In this document: piece by piece, positions 8,599 to 16,786 of the stretch
How positions within the stretch are numbered: the first letter of the stretch is position 1
How the letters are laid out: every line of letters begins with the position of its first letter
Origin: Fidelibacterota bacterium
GTDB lineage: Bacteria > Marinisomatota > Marinisomatia > Marinisomatales > UBA1611
Direction of reading: 5' to 3'
DNA: 64,000 nt
Assembly: GCA_002718285.1 (NCBI GenBank)
Contig: PBAR01000023.1
Span: 1-64,000, forward strand
Translations under genes and position numbers: made by a program
The notes under the pieces: model-generated
The model's database searches: none
The model's input: the letters and a program-made list of their open reading frames with translations, nothing else
Told to the model about the DNA's origin: nothing

Positions 8599-10133
8599 TT
8601 CTTTGTACCTTTTTACGAGGTCAGGATTTAACTGAAGGTCAGGTTTTTCTAGAAAAAGGTCAGTATCATAATGCTGTAAATTTTTTTTCTAAAATCATAA
8701 AGTCTTATCCCAAAAATCCGATGGTTCTTAATGGACTTGCAGAAGGGCAGCATCGATCTGGAGATCCAATGACAGCTATTAAAAACTACAAAAAAAGTTT
8801 AGCTATTAATCCACAACAGCCAGATGTCTGGATCAGTATAGGTAATATCCAGTACTACCATCAAAGGTTTCCCGACGCAGAAAAATCTTATAAAAATGCT
8901 ACCTTGATAGATTCAAAAAATTCACGAGCATATAATAATTTGGCGTCTGTTATGAAAGAACAGCAGAAGGTGGAACAAGCTATATTATATTTTAAAAAAG
9001 CCTTCGAATTAGATCCAAATTATGCATTGGCGTGCAGAAATCTAGGCGATATTTATTTAAGGCAGGGTAAAAGTATTTCCGCAATTCAATGGCTGAAAAA
9101 ATCTGTTAATCTTGATCCAGATAATATGCGCGGACAGTATTGGTTGGGAAAAGCTTATTACTTATCAGGAAAATTTGATATTGCCAGAGATCAATATCTT
9201 CGGGTTCTTGTTAAAAAGCCAGATTTACATTCTGTTCATCATGATTTGGGTCTAGCTTATTTTGGAATGCGGAATTATGGATCAGCAATTGACCATATAA
9301 AGCAGGCTATACAGCGTAATCATTCTATTCATATATATTATATTTCTCTAAGTCGGATATATTCTACTCTCCATAATAGTACGATGGCAATGTCAGTTCT
9401 GGATTCTGCATTAAACTATGATAGATCTTTGTCTTCTGTTTGGATTGCTAAAGGAGATATTCATAAGACTGCTGAACGCTATGAAGCAGCTTTGCAAGAT
9501 TATAAAATTGCTTCCTCCTATAGTTTAGATGATTGGAAAGGATACTATAAACAAGGCGTAGTATTGTATTATCTGGGTAGGTTAGATAGTGCTCAGTTTG
9601 TTCTCGAAACAGCATTGAATAAAAATCCTTATCAAAGTGAGATAAACCATTTTCTTGGCTTAGTATATATGGCTAAGAATAATCCTGAAATGGCAAAAAT
9701 ATTTTTCTCTGAAGCATCACAAAAAGATTCTTTAAATAGTGATATACAATTCCATCTAGGCCAATCTTATAAACATCTAGAAGAGTTTGAAAAAGCTAAA
9801 GTTGCACTTGAAAACGCAGTGATTAATGATTCATCGAATGCAGAAGCACTTTATACTCTAGGCCAAATTTATTCAAAATTAGCTTTACATAATGAATCAG
9901 AAAGTATATTAAAAAAATTCAAGGTTGTTTCCGATTTTAAGAAAACAGAGAAAAAGTTAATAAAACAATTATCACTTAATCCTGCTGATAACAATATTCG
10001 CAGAGATTTAGCTCATTTATACGAATCAAGAAAGGATTACCTATCAGCAGCTGGTATCTGGAGACAGGCATATTATTTGGGTGATGAGAAAGCTGTTGAT
10101 GAACTCAGAAAAATAAAAGATAAATTAAAATAA
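8580..10133 (+). CDS. Exported tetratricopeptide-repeat protein with a probable ATC start
   Basis: This is a protein of about 517 residues. The first in-frame ATG is at 8721, but the same frame runs open upstream and encodes (I/M)RYALLILCTFLRGQD, a short signal peptide. That segment begins at ATC 8580, six bases after a perfect GGAGG (8569-8573). I therefore place the start at 8580, overlapping the UnbV gene by 19 bases. The mature part is TPR helices from about residue 20 to the end, roughly a dozen units (for example AIKNYKKSLAINPQQPDVW and AILYFKKAFELDPNYALA). It is probably a periplasmic scaffold working with the UnbV protein. The non-AUG start, or an ATG-to-ATC change, is the odd feature. 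A 5'-truncated reading from 8721 would lack the export signal. Confidence 0.8.
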   Translation: MRYALLILCTFLRGQDLTEGQVFLEKGQYHNAVNFFSKIIKSYPKNPMVLNGLAEGQHRSGDPMTAIKNYKKSLAINPQQPDVWISIGNIQYYHQRFPDAEKSYKNATLIDSKNSRAYNNLASVMKEQQKVEQAILYFKKAFELDPNYALACRNLGDIYLRQGKSISAIQWLKKSVNLDPDNMRGQYWLGKAYYLSGKFDIARDQYLRVLVKKPDLHSVHHDLGLAYFGMRNYGSAIDHIKQAIQRNHSIHIYYISLSRIYSTLHNSTMAMSVLDSALNYDRSLSSVWIAKGDIHKTAERYEAALQDYKIASSYSLDDWKGYYKQGVVLYYLGRLDSAQFVLETALNKNPYQSEINHFLGLVYMAKNNPEMAKIFFSEASQKDSLNSDIQFHLGQSYKHLEEFEKAKVALENAVINDSSNAEALYTLGQIYSKLALHNESESILKKFKVVSDFKKTEKKLIKQLSLNPADNNIRRDLAHLYESRKDYLSAAGIWRQAYYLGDEKAVDELRKIKDKLK

Positions 10134-10217
10134 TTTAAAGGATTTCATGAATTATTGATTCTGGTGTTTATCAAGCCTAAATAATTTATTTTATTATTAA
10201 AATATTAATACGGTTTA

Positions 10218-11333
10218 TTATAGCTTATTACTTTTTAAATAAAACTGATCAAAAGCAGACAGTAAACTTTCTTGTCCTGAATAAGGTGCAGGAGTATATT
10301 TTTTTGATTGTATACCTAACTGAGATAATTCGGAAATATACCAATCTTGCTTATTTGTCATATCCCAAAATTCAATTGCTTTATTTGGGTTGTTTTCAGT
10401 GGATTTATTTACGTCATTGGAAAAAAGCCATGAACAAGTAACGATGCATTTATCTACACCATTAGGAACGATTGTATGATACATGACGTATTCAGGGTGT
10501 AGACTCAAGAGCATATTGGGAAAGATAGAATAATAATACACTCTTTTTAAATCATCATTTTTAAGGTTTGGTAATGGTGGACAACATAAATGACCAGTGG
10601 TAGAAATACTATCTTTATCTTGGTTGATATCCATATATCCCCCAAGAAATGGACCTTCATAGAGATCATTTTTTCCACTTAAATAAGGTGTGATTGCTGC
10701 AAGTTCTGGATGGAGTATAGGACAGTGGTAACATTCACAATAATTTTGGATTACCAATTTCCAATTCCCAGATACATCATAGGTTTTAGTTTCAATTGTA
10801 ATGAGTTCACCGATAGTCCAATTTTTAAAACGGTCTTTAAGTGGTGCAAAAAATGAATCAAAATCTTTGGGATTATCACTATAGTTTATAAAAACAAAAC
10901 CTTCCCATTCACTTACGGCTACCGGGAATAGAGGAAAGTCTGATTTCTGGAAACCATCTACATTATTCATATGAGGAGCTCCAACGAGTTTTCCATCAAG
11001 ACCATAAGTCCATCCATGGTAGCTACATTGTATGGACTTAGAAAATTTTCCTGATATCTGATCACAAATCCGTGTTCCTCGATGGCGACATAAATTCATG
11101 TATGCTTTGAGATTGCCATAATTATCCCTTAATAAAATCGCACTCTCTATTCCGATGTTGATTACCTTGTAAGCACCTTTCTTCACTAATTCTGATGAAC
11201 GTCCTACACAAATCCAATTATCAAAAAATATATTATCGTATTCTTTTTGAAGAATATTAGGATCAATATAATATTGACGTTCAAGTGTATGAGCCCCTTT
11301 GGTGAGGGTTTCTGCTGTTTTTTTATAGTTCAT
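10218..11333 (-). CDS. Rieske non-heme iron oxygenase, alpha-subunit type
   Basis: The 371-residue enzyme has a Rieske [2Fe-2S] motif at about residues 83-105 (CRHRG then CSYHGW). Its mononuclear iron site is within NYCECYHCPILHPEL (about 197-211), which has the N-x3-CYHC-x4-HP pattern of the choline monooxygenase, GbcA and stachydrine demethylase group. These enzymes hydroxylate N-methyl groups, releasing formaldehyde. A reductase partner is not seen nearby. It is the last gene of a five-gene overlapping operon (ATGA overlap with the FAD enzyme upstream). The GcvT-like and FAD neighbours support an N-demethylation role. The precise substrate is not readable from sequence. Confidence 0.85.
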   Translation of the reverse strand: MNYKKTAETLTKGAHTLERQYYIDPNILQKEYDNIFFDNWICVGRSSELVKKGAYKVINIGIESAILLRDNYGNLKAYMNLCRHRGTRICDQISGKFSKSIQCSYHGWTYGLDGKLVGAPHMNNVDGFQKSDFPLFPVAVSEWEGFVFINYSDNPKDFDSFFAPLKDRFKNWTIGELITIETKTYDVSGNWKLVIQNYCECYHCPILHPELAAITPYLSGKNDLYEGPFLGGYMDINQDKDSISTTGHLCCPPLPNLKNDDLKRVYYYSIFPNMLLSLHPEYVMYHTIVPNGVDKCIVTCSWLFSNDVNKSTENNPNKAIEFWDMTNKQDWYISELSQLGIQSKKYTPAPYSGQESLLSAFDQFYLKSNKL

Positions 11334-12898
11334 TTTTCTAATATGATTTTAGCTGCATTTACTCCATTGGTACCATGAATGCCTCCTCCAGGATGGGTTC
11401 CAGGTCCACATAGATAGAGATTTTCAATTGGTGTTTTATAATTTGATGCAGTCATGGTTGGACGCCTGAACATGAATTGATCAAGTGTCATTTCACCATG
11501 ATTTAAATTTCCTTCAGTAAGACCGAACTGATTTTCTAAATCAAGAGGTGATAATATAGAATAAGATTGAATTAATGATGAAAAATTGGGTATTTTCTTT
11601 TCAAGCACTCCTAAAACATTACTTTTTAATTTTTCATTCAATTCTGATGACCATTTCTGCTCTCGCAAATAATAAGGTGCATACTGTATGGTTGCAGAAA
11701 GAACATGTTTTCCAATTGGAGCGAAGTCATTATTTATAACTGATGGAATAGTAAATTCAATATAAGGGTTATTAGAAAGTTTCCCATACTTTACTGCATC
11801 AGATGCTCTTTCTAGATACTCGATTGATGGAGCGATGGAAAAAACTGTACCCATTTGATCTTTAGATACACCATTAATTTTAGGTAATTTGTTAAGAGCA
11901 AAGTGGATTCTGGCAGTACTGCCTCTATAACGTATATTATTTAATTGTGTTTGAAAGTTTGGGTTTAAGGACGCTGGTCCTATAAGTTTAATTAATGTGT
12001 TTTTTGGGTCAACTCCCGAAACAACAATTTTTGATTGAATAGTTTTATTATCATTAAGAGTAACACCAGTACAACCACCTTTTTCTATATTTATAGAATT
12101 AATTTTTGTATTTGTCCAAAATTCAACATTCGCATCCTCAGCAGAAGAAATTATAGAATTTGCTAGTTCACTAGTTCCTCCTTTTACAAATTGAGCATTA
12201 TGAAATATTCCTTTACTATAGACATGTTGATGCAAAAGATTATATCCCGTTCCAGAAGAAAATGGACCAAAGGATAAATGATGAATTCCTGCTGTTGCAA
12301 TTGCTGCACGTAGTAATTCATTTTCAAACCATTCATCTACTAATTCTGGCATCATCATAGGAGCAACTCGAGCAAAATCTACCAATCCGCGGGTACCATG
12401 TTTGATAATCGGGCTTAACATTGAACGCATATTAAAAACTTCTTTAATTCCTATATTTGGAATACTAGGAGGAATAATTTCATAAAGTTTTTCTAAAAAA
12501 TAAGCCAGTTTGTTAATGTATTGAGTAAAATCTTTCCAAACTTTTGCATCTAATTCCGAATGGTTTGCGATGGATTTTGCTGTATCATAAGGATTTTGAT
12601 GAAAGGAAATTTGGCAGTTATTATCTCCTAGGGAAATACGTACTATTTCAGGTTTAATTAATTCCAGACCATGATCTTTTAATCTTAATTTATCTAAAAC
12701 CCTAGGGTCAATCCATTTTACCACGTCATTGATTAAATTACATTTAAACCCGGGGGAAAACTCCTCAGTAGATGCCATACCACCCATTTGGTTTCGATTT
12801 TCAATAACCAGCACCTTTTTTCCTGCTCTCCCAAGAATAGATGCAGTAATAAGACTGTTGATTCCACTTCCAATTACTATTATATCATATTGGTTCAT
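11330..12898 (-). CDS. FAD-dependent oxidoreductase, phytoene-desaturase/PYROXD2-like (paralogue 2)
   Basis: The start is ATG 12898, overlapping the upstream stop as ATGA; an in-frame TTG at 12904 is less likely. The roughly 522-residue protein begins with a Rossmann FAD site (IIVIGSGINSLITASILG) and GGMASTEEFSPGF. It ends with LCGPGTHPGGGIHGTNGV, the C-terminal FAD-contact motif of this amine-oxidase/desaturase superfamily. It is a diverged paralogue of the adjacent upstream gene, with the same length and the same terminal motifs, and the two may form a heteromer. Likely reaction: FAD-dependent oxidation of an amine or C-C bond in the pathway of this operon. It is probably cytoplasmic; no signal peptide is seen. 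Confidence 0.85.
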   Translation of the reverse strand: MNQYDIIVIGSGINSLITASILGRAGKKVLVIENRNQMGGMASTEEFSPGFKCNLINDVVKWIDPRVLDKLRLKDHGLELIKPEIVRISLGDNNCQISFHQNPYDTAKSIANHSELDAKVWKDFTQYINKLAYFLEKLYEIIPPSIPNIGIKEVFNMRSMLSPIIKHGTRGLVDFARVAPMMMPELVDEWFENELLRAAIATAGIHHLSFGPFSSGTGYNLLHQHVYSKGIFHNAQFVKGGTSELANSIISSAEDANVEFWTNTKINSINIEKGGCTGVTLNDNKTIQSKIVVSGVDPKNTLIKLIGPASLNPNFQTQLNNIRYRGSTARIHFALNKLPKINGVSKDQMGTVFSIAPSIEYLERASDAVKYGKLSNNPYIEFTIPSVINNDFAPIGKHVLSATIQYAPYYLREQKWSSELNEKLKSNVLGVLEKKIPNFSSLIQSYSILSPLDLENQFGLTEGNLNHGEMTLDQFMFRRPTMTASNYKTPIENLYLCGPGTHPGGGIHGTNGVNAAKIILEK

Positions 12899-14478
12899 GT
12901 CCAAATACCAAGTATTTTTTTTGCTGCCATTTCACCTGGTGATCCAGTTATACCGCCTCCAGGATGTGTGCCGGAACCACATTGGAAATAATTTTTTATT
13001 GGTGTTGAATAATCTGCCCACTTTACTGCAGGTCTTAGTGAAAAAAGTTGTTGGATTGTTAATTCTCCATGAAAAATATTTCCTTCAGTAAGACCAAATG
13101 TAGATTCTAAATCAGCAGGTGTGAGTACCTGTCTATGTAAAATGATATCTTTTATATTTGGTGCATATTGTGCGATGGTATTGATGACTGCATCTCCAAA
13201 GGATTCCCGCTTTTGATCATCCCAACCGCCTTTAAGATTGTAAGGTGCATATTGAACAAAACATGACATAACATGTTTTCCTGGCGGTGCCATTTCAGGA
13301 TCAAGAACTGAAGGAAGTATGATATCCATAAATGGTTTTTGAGAGAAATTTCCATATTTTGCATCATCGTAAGCTCGTTCTAGATGATCAAAATTTGGAC
13401 TAATTGAAATTGCTCCACGGATATGGTGCCCATCACCTGGCAAACAGGTAAAATCAGGTAACCCATCTAGAGCGAGATTAACTTTTCCTGATGATCCTCG
13501 AATCCTAAAATTCTTTATGTCTCTAATAAATTCAGATGGTAGTTGATCTTCCTCTAACATTTTTAAGAATGTCAATTTCGGATCTAATCCTGAGATTACA
13601 ATTTCCGACATATATTCATCTCCGTTTTCCAATATAACACCGCCTGCTTTACCATTATTAATGATAACTTTACTAACAGGTGCCTCGGTCATAATATCAG
13701 CACCAAAATGTTGAGCGGATCGGGCAATTGCCATGCTGACTTGCCCTGTACCGCCACGTTGAAATCCCCAAGCACGAAATGAGCCATCGATATCACCCAT
13801 ATAATGATGGAGCATTACATAAGCGGATCCAGGTGATCTAGGACCCATAAATGTTCCAATGATACCACTTGCTGACATAGTTGCTTTTAGAGGCTCAAAC
13901 TCGAACCATTCATCTAAAAAATCTGCTGAACTCATTGTCATTAATTTGGTTAAATATTCAAATTGTTCATTTGTCAATGTTTTAAAATGATTAATCAGCT
14001 TTTTGGTTTTAGATAAATCCGATAAGGAAGGCATTATTGGATTAGGAGCTATTGTTTCTAAAATTGGACGTACTGCCATACCTATCTGCCCCATTAGAGG
14101 TCCGAAGCGGATATAAGTTTCAGCATCACGTAATGAATGGCGGGAAATTTCACGATAGGTTTCATCAGCATCCGCAGTGCGAATCAAATAATCATTATCT
14201 AATGGAGTAAATGTACTTTCTAACGGAAGTAGCTCCAGACCAAATCTGGGTAGCATAAGTTCACGCATTACATTGGGTTTCATAAGGCTTACTACATAGG
14301 AACAGACAGAAAACTTAAATCCTGGAAATACTTCTTCTGTAACTGCTGCACCACCTAATACATGACGACGTTCAAGAACCAATACTTGTTTTCCAGCTTT
14401 TGCCAGATAGGCAGCTGCTGTTAAACCATTATGACCCCCGCCAATGACAATGGCATCGTATTTATTTATTCTGGGCAT
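12895..14478 (-). CDS. FAD-dependent oxidoreductase, phytoene-desaturase/PYROXD2-like (paralogue 1)
   Basis: The 527-residue protein starts with AIVIGGGHNGLTAAAYLAKA and RRHVLGGAAVTEEVFPGFKF, the dinucleotide-binding and GG signatures of PYROXD2-like oxidoreductases. It ends with QCGSGTHPGGGITGSPGEMA. It overlaps the GcvT-like gene by 13 bases and the second paralogue by 4 bases, so the proteins are probably made in fixed ratio. Family members are flavoenzymes with mostly uncharacterised substrates. With the Rieske oxygenase and the folate-type methyltransferase as neighbours, I infer amine or methylated amino-acid oxidation rather than carotenoid chemistry, since no phytoene synthase is nearby. 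Confidence 0.87.
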   Translation of the reverse strand: MPRINKYDAIVIGGGHNGLTAAAYLAKAGKQVLVLERRHVLGGAAVTEEVFPGFKFSVCSYVVSLMKPNVMRELMLPRFGLELLPLESTFTPLDNDYLIRTADADETYREISRHSLRDAETYIRFGPLMGQIGMAVRPILETIAPNPIMPSLSDLSKTKKLINHFKTLTNEQFEYLTKLMTMSSADFLDEWFEFEPLKATMSASGIIGTFMGPRSPGSAYVMLHHYMGDIDGSFRAWGFQRGGTGQVSMAIARSAQHFGADIMTEAPVSKVIINNGKAGGVILENGDEYMSEIVISGLDPKLTFLKMLEEDQLPSEFIRDIKNFRIRGSSGKVNLALDGLPDFTCLPGDGHHIRGAISISPNFDHLERAYDDAKYGNFSQKPFMDIILPSVLDPEMAPPGKHVMSCFVQYAPYNLKGGWDDQKRESFGDAVINTIAQYAPNIKDIILHRQVLTPADLESTFGLTEGNIFHGELTIQQLFSLRPAVKWADYSTPIKNYFQCGSGTHPGGGITGSPGEMAAKKILGIWT

Positions 14479-15695
14479 GAACGCTTGCGCTGAGGATTGA
14501 AAAATGGAGTTTTTACAACTTTTGCAGGAGTTAGTTTCTTATAATGTTCTACCTTTAGTTCAAAATCAAGTATAGTTCCTTCTTTTGCAAAAGGGCTTTT
14601 GATATGAGCTAGGGCGATATATCTTTTTAAGATAGGTGACCATGCGCCACTGGTTGCATAGCCCACTTGATTTTGGTTGTAATATAGAGGTGTACTTGAA
14701 CGCCAGGCTGTGCATGGCAATCCTGGAGCTAAACCTGCTTTACGATAATGGTTTTCTAATTCTGGCCATTGAATTTCTATTCCTACAAAATTCCATTCTG
14801 GGCCCCTTTTTATTTCTGCTTCTAATGCTTTTTTCCCAATAAAATCTTTTTTATTCATTTTCACTGCCCATCCTAGACCTAGTTCGTATGGAGATGATTT
14901 TCGATTTTCAACGATAGCATTTCGAGAAGATATATAATCCACGTCAAGAAGGATGAGCCCTGCTTCGATTCTGGAAATATCAAGTGCATGAAGTCCTGCT
15001 GGTGTGATACCGAAGGGTTTACCATTATCTAATAAAAGATCCCAAACAGCTATTGCATCCTTTGGATCTATCCATATTTCATATCCCAAATCACCAGTAT
15101 AACCCGTACGGGAAATGGAAACTGGAATATCTCCAAATCTGGTGTGAATCATCCAAAAAAACTTCAAACCATCTAATGAATTGGATGAGATAGTATTTAA
15201 TATTTTTCGAGAATTAGGTCCCTGAAGCGCTAATGCTGCTGTAGAATAAGAATCATCTTTAATTGAAAGATCCATACCAGAAGCGTTGAGTTGAATCCAA
15301 TCAAGATTTGGCTCGGCGCTGGTAATACGGAATTTATTTTTATTAAGCCGTTGGATTGTACCATCATCAATTTGTTTTCCGTCTTCATCACACCAAGGTG
15401 TATACATAACTTGACCCACTTTACAAATTTTTATGTTTCGCGTTACAAACCGATCGAGAAATCGTTGCGCATCGTTTCCTTCAACAATATATTTTTTAAG
15501 AGGAGATATATCTAGCAGTGCAGCTTTGGTGCGAATCGCAAAATATTCATTGTCATGTGTTAATTCATAATTCGTGGCGGACAAATAACCGCTCCAGCGC
15601 CTCCATTCCTGAGATTCATTCAGTTTAGATGTCCTCTTGAAAAAAGGTGATAGTTTTAATTGTGTTTTTGCTGTGAATTGATTACCGTAACTCAT
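14466..15695 (-). CDS. GcvT-family aminomethyltransferase / demethylase
   Basis: The start is ATG 15695, sharing one base with the DDAH stop (TAATG); longer in-frame starts would overlap that gene. The roughly 409-residue protein has the GcvT fold: LLDISPLKKYIVEGNDAQRF near residues 60-80, TGYTGDLGYEIW in the middle, and a C-terminal barrel domain. Family members move a one-carbon unit from glycine, dimethylglycine, sarcosine or dimethylsulfoniopropionate to tetrahydrofolate. No glycine-cleavage H or P protein is adjacent, so a stand-alone demethylase is more likely than the glycine-cleavage T protein. It overlaps the next gene by 13 bases. Confidence 0.85.
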   Translation of the reverse strand: MSYGNQFTAKTQLKLSPFFKRTSKLNESQEWRRWSGYLSATNYELTHDNEYFAIRTKAALLDISPLKKYIVEGNDAQRFLDRFVTRNIKICKVGQVMYTPWCDEDGKQIDDGTIQRLNKNKFRITSAEPNLDWIQLNASGMDLSIKDDSYSTAALALQGPNSRKILNTISSNSLDGLKFFWMIHTRFGDIPVSISRTGYTGDLGYEIWIDPKDAIAVWDLLLDNGKPFGITPAGLHALDISRIEAGLILLDVDYISSRNAIVENRKSSPYELGLGWAVKMNKKDFIGKKALEAEIKRGPEWNFVGIEIQWPELENHYRKAGLAPGLPCTAWRSSTPLYYNQNQVGYATSGAWSPILKRYIALAHIKSPFAKEGTILDFELKVEHYKKLTPAKVVKTPFFNPQRKRSCPE

Positions 15696-16573
15696 TAGGC
15701 TGATCTTAGAAAAGGTCGGGTTAAACAAGTGGGTCCTCCAGAGCCTTTTAGCGATATCTCAGAACCATCATAGGTATCAACTAATACGCCTTCCTGTTCA
15801 AGTAGTTTCTGGGTTAATGGGTTACCTTGCATCATTATCACTTTTCTGGGTTCTAGAGCTAAAACATTACAGCCCATTGAATTATATTCTTCGTCAGGAA
15901 CTTCAACTAATTTTATTTGACGATCAATAAGATATTTTCTAAATGGTACAGGCAGTAAACGAGAGTATACCAAATATAAATTATGATCTATAGGAGAGAT
16001 GTTACTCATTAGATGAAGACAGTCTTTTGATCCAGTCCAATGAGGTAAGGGAACTGATATTACTTCATCAACTGAATTTCCCAATAAATTCTTGAATTGA
16101 TATATCCCTTCAGCATTGGATCGGTATCCTTCGCCAACGGCTACGATTTTTTCGTCAATCCATACAACATCTCCACCTTCTAAAGTTCCAGGAGATTCAA
16201 TTTTACCAAGGATAGGTATATCAATTGATTCAAAATATGCCTTGATAGTGTCTGGCTCGTGACGCCTATCGTTTTTTCCCATAGAACAAAGAATAACGCC
16301 TCTATTAGAAACGATACAAGGATCGTGCGTATATATAGAATCAGGAGATGTGATATTATCCTTAGATAAAAAGTGAATTTCAGCACCAGAAGAACAAATT
16401 AATTCTTTGAAAACTTCATAATCCAAAACTGCTTTTTGAAAATTTGGAATGTGGATGTAATTAAGTTGTGGGGATTGTTGATTAAGAATTTGTTGATTTT
16501 GATAAGCATCACTAGGATGCTTCAAAAGAATCCTACGAATTGGATTAACCATATTTTGACAACCAAAATTCAT
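15695..16573 (-). CDS. Dimethylarginine dimethylaminohydrolase / amidinotransferase-family enzyme
   Basis: The 292-residue enzyme of the guanidino-group modifying superfamily has THDPCIV (substrate-binding Asp), PGTLEGGDVVWI (Glu-Gly-Gly-Asp), DCLHLMSNI (catalytic His) and GGPTCLTRPF (nucleophilic Cys near the C-terminus). These fit a Cys-His-Glu/Asp hydrolase such as DDAH, which releases dimethylamine from methylated arginine to give citrulline. Arginine deiminase or amidinotransferase activity is possible. It is the first gene of the operon, with a 213-base divergent control region to the decarboxylase gene containing a 12-base-pair perfect palindrome. An alternative ATG lies at 16552. Confidence 0.82.
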   Translation of the reverse strand: MNFGCQNMVNPIRRILLKHPSDAYQNQQILNQQSPQLNYIHIPNFQKAVLDYEVFKELICSSGAEIHFLSKDNITSPDSIYTHDPCIVSNRGVILCSMGKNDRRHEPDTIKAYFESIDIPILGKIESPGTLEGGDVVWIDEKIVAVGEGYRSNAEGIYQFKNLLGNSVDEVISVPLPHWTGSKDCLHLMSNISPIDHNLYLVYSRLLPVPFRKYLIDRQIKLVEVPDEEYNSMGCNVLALEPRKVIMMQGNPLTQKLLEQEGVLVDTYDGSEISLKGSGGPTCLTRPFLRSA

Positions 16574-16742
16574 GTAAATATTTTCTTATCAGTAAAGGAT
16601 TGATTTAATATATAACCAATATACAATTACAATTATATTATAATTGGAGGAAAATTACTTCAAAGAGTTAAATGAAAGGTAAATAATCTTGTCCAAATAC
16701 TTAATCTAAGATTTAATTTGTATTAGTTTTTTCAACTTGATG

Positions 16743-16767
16743 AATACTAAAATAATATTTTAGTATT
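16743..16767. promoter_or_regulatory. Perfect 12-bp inverted repeat between divergent DDAH and decarboxylase genes
   Basis: AATACTAAAATA (16743-16754), one central base, TATTTTAGTATT (16756-16767). It ends 19 bases before the decarboxylase ATG and lies inside the only control region of both units. The symmetry and position suggest an operator for a dimeric regulator of both directions. A hairpin at the 5' end of the decarboxylase message is the alternative. No U-rich terminator tail follows. Confidence 0.5.
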
Positions 16768-16786
16768 GTTATTACACAAAAAATAA

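Noticed and set aside
8721..10133. TPR gene starting at ATG 8721
   Set aside because: The same frame extends upstream into a signal peptide with a perfectly spaced Shine-Dalgarno; the later start would lose both.
11330..14478. Carotenoid desaturases
   Set aside because: The FAD enzymes share the superfamily fold, but no phytoene synthase or cyclase is nearby and the neighbours are demethylation enzymes.
14466..15695. Glycine cleavage T protein of a GCV system
   Set aside because: No gcvH or gcvP is adjacent; the operon contains oxygenase and flavoenzyme genes instead.
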